Shown: positions 16,890 through 25,399 of the stretch, piece after piece
How positions within the stretch are numbered: the first letter of the stretch is position 1
Layout: every line of letters begins with the position of its first letter
Assembly (NCBI GenBank): GCA_016742275.1
Contig: JACVCD010000002.1
Coordinates: 186,001 to 250,000 of the forward strand
DNA: 64,000 nucleotides
DNA from: Gemmatimonadaceae bacterium
GTDB lineage: Bacteria; Gemmatimonadota; Gemmatimonadetes; Gemmatimonadales; Gemmatimonadaceae
Direction: 5' to 3'
Made by a program: the position numbers and the translations under genes
The notes under the pieces: generated by a model
What the model was told of the DNA's origin: nothing
The model's database searches: none
The model's input: only the letters and a program-made list of their open reading frames with translations

Positions 16890-17365
16890 GCAGGGCTTCC
16901 AATCAACAGGCAGAAGCGAAGACGGCAATGCTCATTCGTCGGCCGGTCACCGACATATTTTCCGCGATCGTTGAACCTGAGCAAATCACCCGATTCTGGT
17001 TCAGTCACGCGAGTGCGCCCTTGACGCCGTCCGCCATTGTCGAGTGGACCTGGGCGCCGTACAACGCGTCCGCGACGGTCAAAGTGTTGGAGTTTGAGGT
17101 CAATCGCCGCATTCTGACGGAATGGCCGAACGCGAGTGGTCCAACAAGAGTGGAATATCTCTTCCACGCGCAGCCCGACGGAACAACGTTTGTCGAGATC
17201 ACTGAGAGTGGATTTCACTCCAGTGGCATGGATCTGGTGCGAGAGGTGGCTGATTCAACGCAAGGTTTCACATTGGTGCTCGCAGGACTCAAAGCATGGT
17301 GCGAGCATGCCTTGCAGCTCAATCTCGTTTGGGATCGTTTTCCTAGTAACGTTGTGCGGAACTAA
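16886..17365 (+). CDS. SRPBCC (AHSA1-like) domain protein
   Basis: A 159-residue START/Bet v1-fold protein. The opening strand and helix (AMLIRRPVTDIFSAIVEPEQ), the ITRFWF motif, the central WTWAPYNASATVKVLE strands and the long C-terminal helix (TQGFTLVLAGLKAWCEHAL) are typical of the AHSA1-like branch. These proteins bind hydrophobic ligands; no catalytic residue can be assigned. Start and arr stop overlap in ATGA, so the two are translationally coupled. Confidence 0.88.
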   Translation: MSRASNQQAEAKTAMLIRRPVTDIFSAIVEPEQITRFWFSHASAPLTPSAIVEWTWAPYNASATVKVLEFEVNRRILTEWPNASGPTRVEYLFHAQPDGTTFVEITESGFHSSGMDLVREVADSTQGFTLVLAGLKAWCEHALQLNLVWDRFPSNVVRN

Positions 17366-17383
17366 CCGTTCTTGGCGTTCGCG

Positions 17384-17665
17384 ATGACCTCTTCACCATA
17401 CATCGTACGATTTCAGGCGAAACTCTGGCGCTATCCAGGCAAGGGTGGGTGGCACTTCGCACCTGTTCCAGAGGAGTATGCGCCGCAAGTCACGCATGGG
17501 TGGGGACGCACACCGGTACATGCCATCGTTGATGGTCATGCGTGGGATACGAGTGTATGGCGCGGCAAAGACGGTCGCACAATTCTCGCCGTCCCCAAAG
17601 CCGTTCGCGGAAAGAAGGGTGATGGCGATCCCGTTGAGGTGGAAATTCAGTTCACGGTGCTCTGA
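17384..17665 (+). CDS. DUF1905 domain protein
   Basis: A 93-residue single-domain protein. The opening RFQAKLWRYPGKGGWHF, the central HAIVDGHAWDTSVWRGKDG and the end ILAVPKAVRGK...GDPVEVEIQ match DUF1905, a small beta-barrel often found in one- or two-domain proteins with DUF5655/YdeI-like partners. Function is unknown. I use the ATG at 17384; a TTG at 17372 is the longer alternative. It lies 18 bases after the SRPBCC gene and 5 bases before the next gene, within the arr unit. Confidence 0.88.
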   Translation: MTSSPYIVRFQAKLWRYPGKGGWHFAPVPEEYAPQVTHGWGRTPVHAIVDGHAWDTSVWRGKDGRTILAVPKAVRGKKGDGDPVEVEIQFTVL

Positions 17666-17670
17666 TCAAG

Positions 17671-18195
17671 ATGAATCGAAACTCTGTAAGGGTATCCGCT
17701 CTGCTCTTTGCTCTGTCTCTGCTTCTCGCATGCGGCACGACGGAGTCTCGGCAAGCTGGCGATGAAGCCGATGCCGCGCAGTTTGTGCGTGGCGTCTACG
17801 CGGCCTATCTGCCGCGCAGTGAGCGGAGTGGTATTGGTGCACTCGATTCATTGATTCTTGAACAGCCGGAATCGTTTTCGGATTCCTTGCGTGCTGGTCT
17901 GCTGCGTGATGCGAGTCGACGCCGAGAGAATCCTGGGGAAATTGTCGGTCTGGATTTCGATCCGCTGCTGGCGAGTCAGGATCCATGCGAGGACTATGTG
18001 CCCGGAACGGCCATACGAGTCGACTCGCTGGTGCGCGTGGCCATTCACTCCGTGTGTCAGGGTGTGCGATCGGCCGATGCGGTGGTGGTTGCCGAAATGG
18101 TACGCCGCGGTACACAGTGGCAGTTCACCAACTTTATCTACGAGCCGTCGGCTGGTGATCTGCTGCAGATTCTCCATTCGAACGAAAGACGATAG
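17671..18195 (+). CDS. Lipoprotein with DUF3828-like mature domain
   Basis: A 174-residue protein with a lipoprotein signal (LLFALSLLLAC, lipid Cys about residue 21). The mature part begins with AAQFVRGVYAAYL and later has LGLDFDPLL-like and CEDY segments plus a C-terminal QWQFTNFIYE strand, a layout resembling the NTF2-like DUF3828 proteins (helix, then curved sheet). It is probably anchored in the periplasm. The stop overlaps the following GTG start by one base. Confidence 0.75.
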   Translation: MNRNSVRVSALLFALSLLLACGTTESRQAGDEADAAQFVRGVYAAYLPRSERSGIGALDSLILEQPESFSDSLRAGLLRDASRRRENPGEIVGLDFDPLLASQDPCEDYVPGTAIRVDSLVRVAIHSVCQGVRSADAVVVAEMVRRGTQWQFTNFIYEPSAGDLLQILHSNERR

Positions 18196-18713
18196 TGCGC
18201 ATCGCCATTTGTGGTGCCCACGCCACCGGCAAGTCGACGCTGATCAGCGAGTTGATGCAGCAGTTGCCGGACTACACCACGCTCGAAGAACCGTATCATC
18301 TGTTGTCTGATGAAGGACACATGTTTGGCGCGTTTCCGACGGTCGACGATTTTCAGTTGCTCTGTGAGTCGGCGAACAGCATGATGCGCACAACGGACGC
18401 GCGCGATGTGATTTTCGATCGTTCCGCAGCCGACTACCTGGCGTATCTGCTGATACTCGATGCCGAAGCGGATTGGCGACAGGAAGTGTCGGACACGCTG
18501 GATGCGCTGGCGACACTCGATCTGGTGGTGCTCGTGGGTGTGGAAGACCCGGATTTCATTGACGGTGTTGAGCGTCCGAAACTCCGTCGACGGGTCGATC
18601 GCAAGCTGCGTGAGATCCTCGCCAGTGATGAATGGGGACTGTCCGTTCCAGTCATTCGTGTGCGCGGTACGCCGGCGAAACGGGCGCAGCAGGTCCTGCG
18701 CGCCATGAAGTAG
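18195..18713 (+). CDS. Small P-loop NTPase (AAA_28 / NadR-like kinase fold)
   Basis: A 172-residue protein starting with GTG. The P-loop is CGAHATGKSTLI (residues 6-17), a Walker B-like DVIFDRSAADYLAYL follows, and the lid region contains RPKLRRRVDRKLREIL. This is the arrangement of the AAA_28 group that includes the kinase domain of NadR, so phosphorylation of a nucleoside or small metabolite is plausible. The acceptor is unknown. It ends the apparent transcription unit that begins with the DUF998 and arr region. Confidence 0.85.
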   Translation: MRIAICGAHATGKSTLISELMQQLPDYTTLEEPYHLLSDEGHMFGAFPTVDDFQLLCESANSMMRTTDARDVIFDRSAADYLAYLLILDAEADWRQEVSDTLDALATLDLVVLVGVEDPDFIDGVERPKLRRRVDRKLREILASDEWGLSVPVIRVRGTPAKRAQQVLRAMK

Positions 18714-18811
18714 CATGAAATAGTCGGTTCGGCGTTGCGCTACACCTGATGGGGCTCTCTGGGTGACCAGCAGTCCATGAGACAATCTCAGACCATCACG
18801 GAGCAATTCCG

Positions 18812-19321
18812 ATGAAAGACGCAATCACAATGAGTGGCACAGGTTTGCCACTGGTAGAAATCGACAAGGCGTGCGAAGTCTGTTCCGCACAGGGCACCGT
18901 AGGTCGCGTTGTGCGATTCGAAGAAGACGGTTCCGTGCTTGATATGATCCGACTGTGTGAGGCCTGCTGGCCAGAACACAGCGCCAGGTATACGGCGCGG
19001 TGGGACGAAGAGCATCGCGTAGCGATGGACGCGTGGGCTCGAGCATCGGTGCGCGAGTCGTTTCGTGACGCACGGGGCGCCAACGCCATCGTTGCCGCAC
19101 CACCCTCGCGAAATATCACACTGGAATCCGCCACCTGGCACGGCACACTGAAGCTCGTCAACGATACGTTGCTGGAGTATCGACGCCGTTGTAGCGCAGG
19201 GGACGATACGATGCGCGAAAAGGTGCGCGAGCTGGCAAAGGCCATTGCAGCGTATGCACCGTTTCGCGTGGGCGATATGCCTTTTGCGATCGAAAATCTG
19301 CTGCGGGAATACGCGAACTGA
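18812..19321 (+). CDS. Hypothetical protein with CxxC pair
   Basis: A 169-residue cytoplasmic protein of unknown function. The N-terminal third holds CEVCSAQG and CEACWPEH about 26 residues apart, which can form a four-cysteine zinc knuckle. The remainder is helical, with a long amphipathic stretch near the end (MREKVRELAKAIAAYAPF). Neither signal peptide nor enzymatic motif is visible. The 98 bases before it hold no obvious structure. Confidence 0.7.
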   Translation: MKDAITMSGTGLPLVEIDKACEVCSAQGTVGRVVRFEEDGSVLDMIRLCEACWPEHSARYTARWDEEHRVAMDAWARASVRESFRDARGANAIVAAPPSRNITLESATWHGTLKLVNDTLLEYRRRCSAGDDTMREKVRELAKAIAAYAPFRVGDMPFAIENLLREYAN

Positions 19322-19404
19322 AGCAGGGGAGCCTGGAGCCAGTGATCTGGTGACAACACCAGCATTCACGAGGTATCCCGATGCAACCTCTTTCGAGTGA
19401 CTCT

Positions 19405-20421
19405 ATGAATACTCTACTTCGTTCCAATGGGCGCATGGTTCTTGCTGCCCTGCTCGTTTCCGCTGCCGCATGCTCCGACAAGTCTACAGAGCCCGCGCCA
19501 AACCCGAATCCGCAACTCAGTATCACCTTCTCGGACGATCAGCCGTTCGAGCGAGATACGGTGCAAGCCACCGCGCGGGTTTCCAATGGCAATGGTGGCA
19601 ATGAGCCACCGCAGGCTCTTACCTGGTTGGTGAACGACACCACGCGCGCGGTCATTGATGCGCAGGGCCGGCTCATTCTTCGCGCACCGGGAGCTGTACA
19701 GATCACGGCCCGTTCGGGAGCGCTGCAGACCACTCGCACGCTCACGACGCAGCGACTCTCCGTGCAGAAGGTCACGTTCACTGTGGCTGTTGTGCAACTC
19801 GTGCAAGGTGATCTTTCGCAAATGGCTGTACGTCTTGAGGGCCGCGGCGGACGCGAACTGCCCGGACGTGAGATCGCGTATACGGTGGACAACCCGGCGG
19901 TAGCTCAGGTGGATGCCGCAGGACGTTTGCGAGCCGTGGCACCAGGTATCACCACGGTGCGCGCCAGCAGTGAGGGTGCAACGGGAACGGCACGAGTGGA
20001 GGTCATGCCTGTTGGTGCGGCACACGAGCTTTCGCGTGTGGACGGCACACGAGTGCCCATCCTCGTGCAGGCCGACTCCGTGGAGTGGGATGGTGTGCGC
20101 GAGTATCACGAGGTATGGCTTGAAGCCGGCCAGTTCAAAGTGACCAGTGGCACGCAGGCCAAGTACGAGATCGAGCTGAACTATGTGGAGTACGATATTC
20201 GTCAGGTGGACGGTCGCCGGCAGATGATTGTGCGCACCAGACAGCGCGAGTATGACCGCGGACGTGTGCAGTACGACACGCAGGGCGCTCTGCGCATGAC
20301 ATCGGACATCGTCTTCCCGCTGGATCACACGGCGACTTCGAACGCGGAAGGCATCACGGTCCGCTATCGCATCGCGGGAACCAACGATATTCTCACCCTG
20401 TTCTATCGTCCCAAGCTCTGA
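19405..20421 (+). CDS. Lipoprotein with Ig-like (BIG2) domains
   Basis: A 338-residue lipoprotein. The signal ends in the lipobox VSAAAC, followed by a Pro/Asn-rich linker (TEPAPNPNPQ). Two or more BIG2-like repeats follow; the most recognisable is NPAVAQVDAAGRLRAVAPG with ITTVRASSEG. The C-terminal third (about 220-338) is a beta-rich domain I do not know (EYHEVWLEAGQFKV; VDGRRQMIVRTRQ). I chose the ATG at 19405 because it leaves a normal signal length; one 24 bases upstream is possible. The protein is presumably exposed on the cell envelope. Confidence 0.85.
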   Translation: MNTLLRSNGRMVLAALLVSAAACSDKSTEPAPNPNPQLSITFSDDQPFERDTVQATARVSNGNGGNEPPQALTWLVNDTTRAVIDAQGRLILRAPGAVQITARSGALQTTRTLTTQRLSVQKVTFTVAVVQLVQGDLSQMAVRLEGRGGRELPGREIAYTVDNPAVAQVDAAGRLRAVAPGITTVRASSEGATGTARVEVMPVGAAHELSRVDGTRVPILVQADSVEWDGVREYHEVWLEAGQFKVTSGTQAKYEIELNYVEYDIRQVDGRRQMIVRTRQREYDRGRVQYDTQGALRMTSDIVFPLDHTATSNAEGITVRYRIAGTNDILTLFYRPKL

Positions 20422-20446
20422 CGACCCACCTGCTGCGCGACCTGCC

Positions 20447-21622
20447 ATGCGTCGGATACTGTGTTGTATTGCTGCCGCGATTGGCAGCACTCTGATACTC
20501 GGCATGCCGATCACGGCACGCGCGCAGCAGCAGGCCGGTATGCCGACGGCGCTGCAGCAACAGCTTGATACGTATCGTGCCCAGTCAGGATTTCCCGGCG
20601 CTGTGCTTGCTGTCGCTTTCGCCGATGGGCGGGTAGTCACCGTAGCCAGCGGTCAGTCCGATACCGCTCGACGCATGCCCATGCGCACCGATCACCGGTT
20701 GCTCATGGGAAGTGTCGGCAAGACCTATGTCGCGGCTGTCGCATTGCAGCTGTTACGCGAGGGGCGTCTCGACCTCGATGCACCAGTCGCCCGCTATGTA
20801 GGTGGGCAGGGGTGGTTTGACTCCGTTGCCAATGCGCCGGTCATTACGGTGCGGCAGATCATGACACACAGCTCGGGCGTCGTTCGCTACGAGTTCCGGC
20901 CGGATTTCACTGAGGCACTCACGCGCGACCCCAGTCGTGTGTGGGATCCGCGTGATCAGGTGCGCTATCTGCATGGTGCAACACCGCCATTCGCACCCGG
21001 CGCGGGTTGGGAATATTCCGACACCAACTACCTCATTCTCGCACTGGTGCTTGAGGCCATCACCAAGCGGCCGATCGATGAAGAAATCGCTCAGCGCTTG
21101 CTCGGTCCCTATCAGCTGCAGGCCACCATACCAAGCGACTCACGCAGACTTCCCGGTGTATCGCAGGGATACGCTGGTGCGCAGAACCCCTTCGGCGGTC
21201 GCGATGCGATGTTCGATGCCGATGGTTTGATGATTGTGAACCCGCAGTTCGAAGGCGCCGGCGGTGGCTATGCGGCCACTGCCGCCGATGCTGCCCGCTG
21301 GGGAGCGACCTTCTTTTCCGGGCGTGCCTTTGGTGAATCGCTTCTTCCTGTCGCCACAACCGGGCCGGCCGCGCGTCTCGGTCCTGGGACGCGTTATGGG
21401 CTCGGCATGATCCTTCGCGATTCCACTGTGGCCGGTCCCATGCGCGGCCACAGCGGATTCTTCCCCGGATATCTCACCGAGCTGCGTCACTATCCCGCGA
21501 GCGGTGTGACCGTCGCTCTGTTGGTCAACGCGAGCAACGTGCGCGCCACACCGCCGATGGCGCGATGGGTGGACGAATTGGTGGCTGGCTTGAATCAGCG
21601 GAACGACAGCGGCAACCAGTAA
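20447..21622 (+). CDS. Serine hydrolase of the beta-lactamase fold
   Basis: A 391-residue exported hydrolase. A signal peptide is followed by the catalytic motif LMGSVGKTYVAAV (SxxK), the tyrosine motif WEYSDTNYLIL (YxN), and the final HSG-type element RGHSGFFPG. The family includes class C beta-lactamases, DD-peptidases and esterases; without a closer relative the substrate is open. It follows the BIG2 lipoprotein by 25 bases and is probably cotranscribed. Its last 28 bases overlap the 3' end of the DUF5916 gene on the other strand. Confidence 0.92.
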   Translation: MRRILCCIAAAIGSTLILGMPITARAQQQAGMPTALQQQLDTYRAQSGFPGAVLAVAFADGRVVTVASGQSDTARRMPMRTDHRLLMGSVGKTYVAAVALQLLREGRLDLDAPVARYVGGQGWFDSVANAPVITVRQIMTHSSGVVRYEFRPDFTEALTRDPSRVWDPRDQVRYLHGATPPFAPGAGWEYSDTNYLILALVLEAITKRPIDEEIAQRLLGPYQLQATIPSDSRRLPGVSQGYAGAQNPFGGRDAMFDADGLMIVNPQFEGAGGGYAATAADAARWGATFFSGRAFGESLLPVATTGPAARLGPGTRYGLGMILRDSTVAGPMRGHSGFFPGYLTELRHYPASGVTVALLVNASNVRATPPMARWVDELVAGLNQRNDSGNQ

Positions 21623-24297
21623 CTCGCCTTGAGAGCAAGCACCTGGGTGCCATCGGCACTCAGGGCATCCCACAATGCACCGGGTTTGACGGTGAGACCA
21701 CGGGTGCGTTGCGCCGATCGATCCTGCTGCCATACCACAAACAGTGTGCAGCCCGGGCGCCATTCCCAGCGCATCACGGCGTTGCTGCGGAATGAACGCA
21801 GATTGAAGTCGTTGTTGCCGAGTGTGAATCGCGCGGCTCCATCCGTCACAACACGAGCACCTGTGCTGTCCGGTGCTGAAATCGTAGTGCCCTGTGTTCC
21901 ATAGGTACGCAGGTCCTTGTCCATCCGGGCGCCGAGCTCGCCGTACTCATGGTACCGGCCGCTCGCTGCAAAGGGCTCGGCGTACGTTTCGAATGTGAGG
22001 TTTGGTGTCAGGGCAAAATTCAATCGAAGACGCATGCTGTACTGCATCTGATCCACATGCGCGAAGATGTATCGCGAGCCAAATGTGGCCGCCGTGCCGC
22101 CCGACCGCGTGGACACATACTGACGGGCGTTCTCGTTGTGACTGACTGACGGAGTTATCGAGAGCTCGAGACGTGTTCCGGGTCGCAGTGTGACGGCACC
22201 ATCCACACCGAGGGAGTTGCCACCATCGCCGCTGGCGGATGTACCGGCAGATAGCGACCAGCTGGTGCGTGCACCACCACGACTCGAAATGCCGGCGTTG
22301 ATGGACTGGCCACCATAGGTGCGCATCATGGGGCCGCCGCGTGTCAGGTCATCAGAGATGGCAGGCAACTGAATGCCGGCTTCCACCCATGTGCGAATGA
22401 AATTCTTCAGCGTTTGATTGCTGTACAGTTCGAACCCACTGTAAGTGTTCACACCACCGAAGTTCCAGCCGGCATACTGTGATACACCCACATCCCAGTT
22501 GTGGAAGTACGCGCCGCGTTGGGTTTGACGGTACCGAAGATTGGAGGACTGACCAAGATCGTCTGTGCCGCCTAGACGTCCGGCGTCATTGATCTCGTAG
22601 CCGGGTGATTCGGCCGAGAAATCAATGTCCCACAGCCATGATCCACTCATCTTGCTGTGATTGATGCCGGCGAAATAGCCGTTCATCGACGTGAGTCCGG
22701 AATCTACGCGGACATACCCGGCGTCCGGCCGCTGAAAGAAACGGCGGCTCGATCGCTGCTGGGCCAGCATGGCCAGCGAATCACCCGCGATATGACTGAA
22801 ACCAACGAATGCGCTCACGTCGTACTTGCCACCTGCCCAGCGCAAGCGCGTATCGGCAAGACCGCTGTAGGCTCGCTGAGACAACACACGTTCCGCCAGG
22901 CTGCCGTCCTGCAGATTGCGCTCAACACCAGTGAACATGGCGTAGGCGGTGGAGCCGTCCTTGCCGAACTCCTGCTGAACCACGCCAATTCCGTACAGTG
23001 TGCGTGGTGCAACTTCGGCCGTGGTTTCCGTTTGCTGCGTGACATCGAACACACGCGCATTCTCTTGCGCGCTCAATGCGGTCAGACCAGCAAACGACAA
23101 CTTGGACGGGAGACGTCCCGAGACCTTGGCCGCGCCGAGAATGGTGGTGTTGTGCGGCACATCGGCGTAGCTGCCACCCGGATTGAGTGGTGGTGGCGCG
23201 CCAATGCGTCGCGAATAGAAGTTGCCGCGTGCATTGAGCAACTGTGTCCCTTCTGTGAAGAAGGGGCGCCGCTCCTGAAAGAATACTTCGAATGCTGACA
23301 GATTTACGACGGCCGGATCGGCTTCCACCTGACCAAAGTCCGGATTGATCGTGGCTTCGAGCGTGGCGTTGGGTCCGAGGCCGATCTTCACATCGGCACC
23401 CGCGCGCATCTCACTGCGCTGACGATAGTCGTACGGGTTCGCCGTATTCACTGTGCTCTTGGCGCGTGTATCACTTGCCACGTAGGGTAACACTTCGAGT
23501 CGCTGACGTGCTTTCACGCCGCGAATGCCCGTGAGCTGCCCCATACGCGACGACCAGCCTGTTTCATTGCGCTTGACCAGCATCCAATAATCCGACTCGT
23601 TCTTCTCGGGAACGAGTCGCACGATGTTCACACCCCAGATCTGCTCATCCGCCGCACTGAAACGCAGCTGCGAGAACGGAATGCGCATTTCTGCTGTCCA
23701 TCCCTGAGCGTCTACTGTAGTGCGTACTTCCCACACCGGATCGAAGGTGTAGTCACGCGAATTCTCGAAGTCGGAGCCGTGGTAGTAGTCCACGCGCACA
23801 CCACCCGAGGTCACGGAGAAAGTGTATGCCGTGCGACGATCCCCAAAAGTGTCGAATGACAAGACCAACTGCTCCGCGCTGCCTTCCTTGTCCCGTCGCG
23901 CCACCAATGGACGGATATGCTGCGGATTGCTGCTGTGCATTCGGGCGCCGATGTACAGCGCCTGGTTGTCGTAGACGAACGTTACTCGCGTTGAATCGCT
24001 GGCAGGTGAACCTTCACTTGGTTCTCGCTGTGTCAGTCCGGTGACATAGCGCGCGGTGGTCCATGCGGCTTCATCAAGTTTTCCATCGAGCTCAATGGGC
24101 ATTGATGTGCGCGAAGCTTCGGCTCGACCCGGCTCGGCGATGAACGCGACGGACGGACGTGGCAGCGCACCAGCAGGGCGGGCGGCGCTGGATGTGGTCG
24201 GTGAGATCGCCTGAGTGGACTGCGCAGCGGCAGACTGACACACGAGGGCTGTGAGCGCGGCAACGAGTGTTGCCGCGCGGCGAGAGAGGGGAGACAT
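21595..24297 (-). CDS. DUF5916 outer-membrane protein with N-terminal CBM9-like domain
   Basis: A 900-residue exported protein. After the signal peptide the CBM9-like domain begins with IELDGKLDEAAW and includes SEEQLVLSF-type and RTAYTFSVTSGGVRVDYYHG strands (about 60-260). From there to the end is the DUF5916 region, rich in alternating aromatic strands (about 290-900), that I read as an outer-membrane beta-barrel; the last residues SYWLPLSF end in Phe-Arg, close to the usual terminal aromatic. The start at 24297 gives a good signal (MSPLSRRAATLVAALTALVC); a longer frame would run into the upstream gene. It starts 13 bases after the HEAT gene and is the last gene of the BlaI operon. Confidence 0.9.
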   Translation of the reverse strand: MSPLSRRAATLVAALTALVCQSAAAQSTQAISPTTSSAARPAGALPRPSVAFIAEPGRAEASRTSMPIELDGKLDEAAWTTARYVTGLTQREPSEGSPASDSTRVTFVYDNQALYIGARMHSSNPQHIRPLVARRDKEGSAEQLVLSFDTFGDRRTAYTFSVTSGGVRVDYYHGSDFENSRDYTFDPVWEVRTTVDAQGWTAEMRIPFSQLRFSAADEQIWGVNIVRLVPEKNESDYWMLVKRNETGWSSRMGQLTGIRGVKARQRLEVLPYVASDTRAKSTVNTANPYDYRQRSEMRAGADVKIGLGPNATLEATINPDFGQVEADPAVVNLSAFEVFFQERRPFFTEGTQLLNARGNFYSRRIGAPPPLNPGGSYADVPHNTTILGAAKVSGRLPSKLSFAGLTALSAQENARVFDVTQQTETTAEVAPRTLYGIGVVQQEFGKDGSTAYAMFTGVERNLQDGSLAERVLSQRAYSGLADTRLRWAGGKYDVSAFVGFSHIAGDSLAMLAQQRSSRRFFQRPDAGYVRVDSGLTSMNGYFAGINHSKMSGSWLWDIDFSAESPGYEINDAGRLGGTDDLGQSSNLRYRQTQRGAYFHNWDVGVSQYAGWNFGGVNTYSGFELYSNQTLKNFIRTWVEAGIQLPAISDDLTRGGPMMRTYGGQSINAGISSRGGARTSWSLSAGTSASGDGGNSLGVDGAVTLRPGTRLELSITPSVSHNENARQYVSTRSGGTAATFGSRYIFAHVDQMQYSMRLRLNFALTPNLTFETYAEPFAASGRYHEYGELGARMDKDLRTYGTQGTTISAPDSTGARVVTDGAARFTLGNNDFNLRSFRSNAVMRWEWRPGCTLFVVWQQDRSAQRTRGLTVKPGALWDALSADGTQVLALKASYWLPLSFR

Positions 24298-24310
24298 GTA
24301 AGGGAGTGGT

Positions 24311-25399
24311 CTAGTCGCGCGATGCGTTCTCGCGCAGTTCGCCGAGTGCTTCTGCTGCCGCGCGGCGCACATCGGCGTCCGCGTCCTTGAGCAAGCGCAT
24401 CAGCGCGGGATTGGCTTTGATGGAACCGATTTCGCCCAGTGCTTCCGCCACCTGACGCCGCACATCGCGATCGTCCATGTCGGCAAGCGTGAGCAGTACA
24501 TCGAGTGTCGCGGGGTCGTGCAGATCAGCCAGCACGAGTGCTGAAATGCGCGCCAACTTACGATCGCTGGACTTCACCGCTGCAATCAACGCCGCCGGTG
24601 GATGCTCGAGATCGTCGAGTTCTCCAATGGCGCGGGCTGCTGCGTACTGCACTTCAGCGTCACGGTCGGCCAGTGCTTCACTCAGCGGGGTGAGTGAGCG
24701 AAGCAAGGCCAGCTCACCGAGAGCGTAGGCGGAGGCACGACGTACTCGCGCATCGCTATGGCGCAGCGAACGCTCAAGTGCAGGAGCCGACTCCGGATTG
24801 TCCTCTTCGGCCAACGCCCACGCGGCCATGGCGGCCTCTGCGGGACCGCGGCGCGCCAACATGTTTTCGAGCGGTCCACGTGCCACACGCTTCTCTCCAC
24901 TGCCAAGTGCAAAGGCGGCAGCTTCTCGTACCAACGGCGATTCGTGGTCCAACAGCGCCACGAGGCGTGATGTCTCGATGCGGCTACGGCCAAGCATTCG
25001 AGCGGCGGCGCGGCGCACACAGGAGTTCGGTGATGCCAGCCGTGCAATAAGCATCTGCTGCGTGCCCGCATGCGTAATGCGTCCGCTGAGCGAGTCCCTG
25101 GCCGATTGCAGCTCAGTGCGTGTATCAGCAAATCGTCCGATGCCACTGGAGCTGCTGCCCCACCAACCGTTGCCCATCTGATCGGCCACGATCTCGCATA
25201 CCAGCGGATCACCAGCTTCGAGTGTGGTCAGCAACTGTGCAACACGCGCCGAGTCCGGACCGGTGCGTTGCGATTGCTCTGCGCTCGTTTCTCCGCTAGT
25301 AGCCGACGACATACCCTTCGTCGGTTCGAGCGCCCGGACGCTCGTCCACACGGCCGCAAAAACGGCAGCCGTCACGAGACCAATGCGCGCGGGGCTCAT
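24311..25399 (-). CDS. Exported HEAT-repeat protein
   Basis: A 362-residue protein. A single N-terminal hydrophobic segment (GLVTAAVFAAVWTSV) acts as signal or anchor, followed by a Ser/Gly-rich linker. From about residue 115 to the end, HEAT/PBS-lyase type repeats of about 31 residues recur: VRRAAARMLGRSR, VREAAAFALGSG, VRRASAYALGELA, VQYAAARAIGELD, VRRQVAEALGEIG, VRRAAAEALGELR. Such arrays form curved protein-binding surfaces. Its start overlaps the M56 gene stop as TGATG, so it is translationally coupled to it. By topology the array is periplasmic, next to the HEAT part of the M56 protein. Confidence 0.9.
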   Translation of the reverse strand: MSPARIGLVTAAVFAAVWTSVRALEPTKGMSSATSGETSAEQSQRTGPDSARVAQLLTTLEAGDPLVCEIVADQMGNGWWGSSSSGIGRFADTRTELQSARDSLSGRITHAGTQQMLIARLASPNSCVRRAAARMLGRSRIETSRLVALLDHESPLVREAAAFALGSGEKRVARGPLENMLARRGPAEAAMAAWALAEEDNPESAPALERSLRHSDARVRRASAYALGELALLRSLTPLSEALADRDAEVQYAAARAIGELDDLEHPPAALIAAVKSSDRKLARISALVLADLHDPATLDVLLTLADMDDRDVRRQVAEALGEIGSIKANPALMRLLKDADADVRRAAAEALGELRENASRD

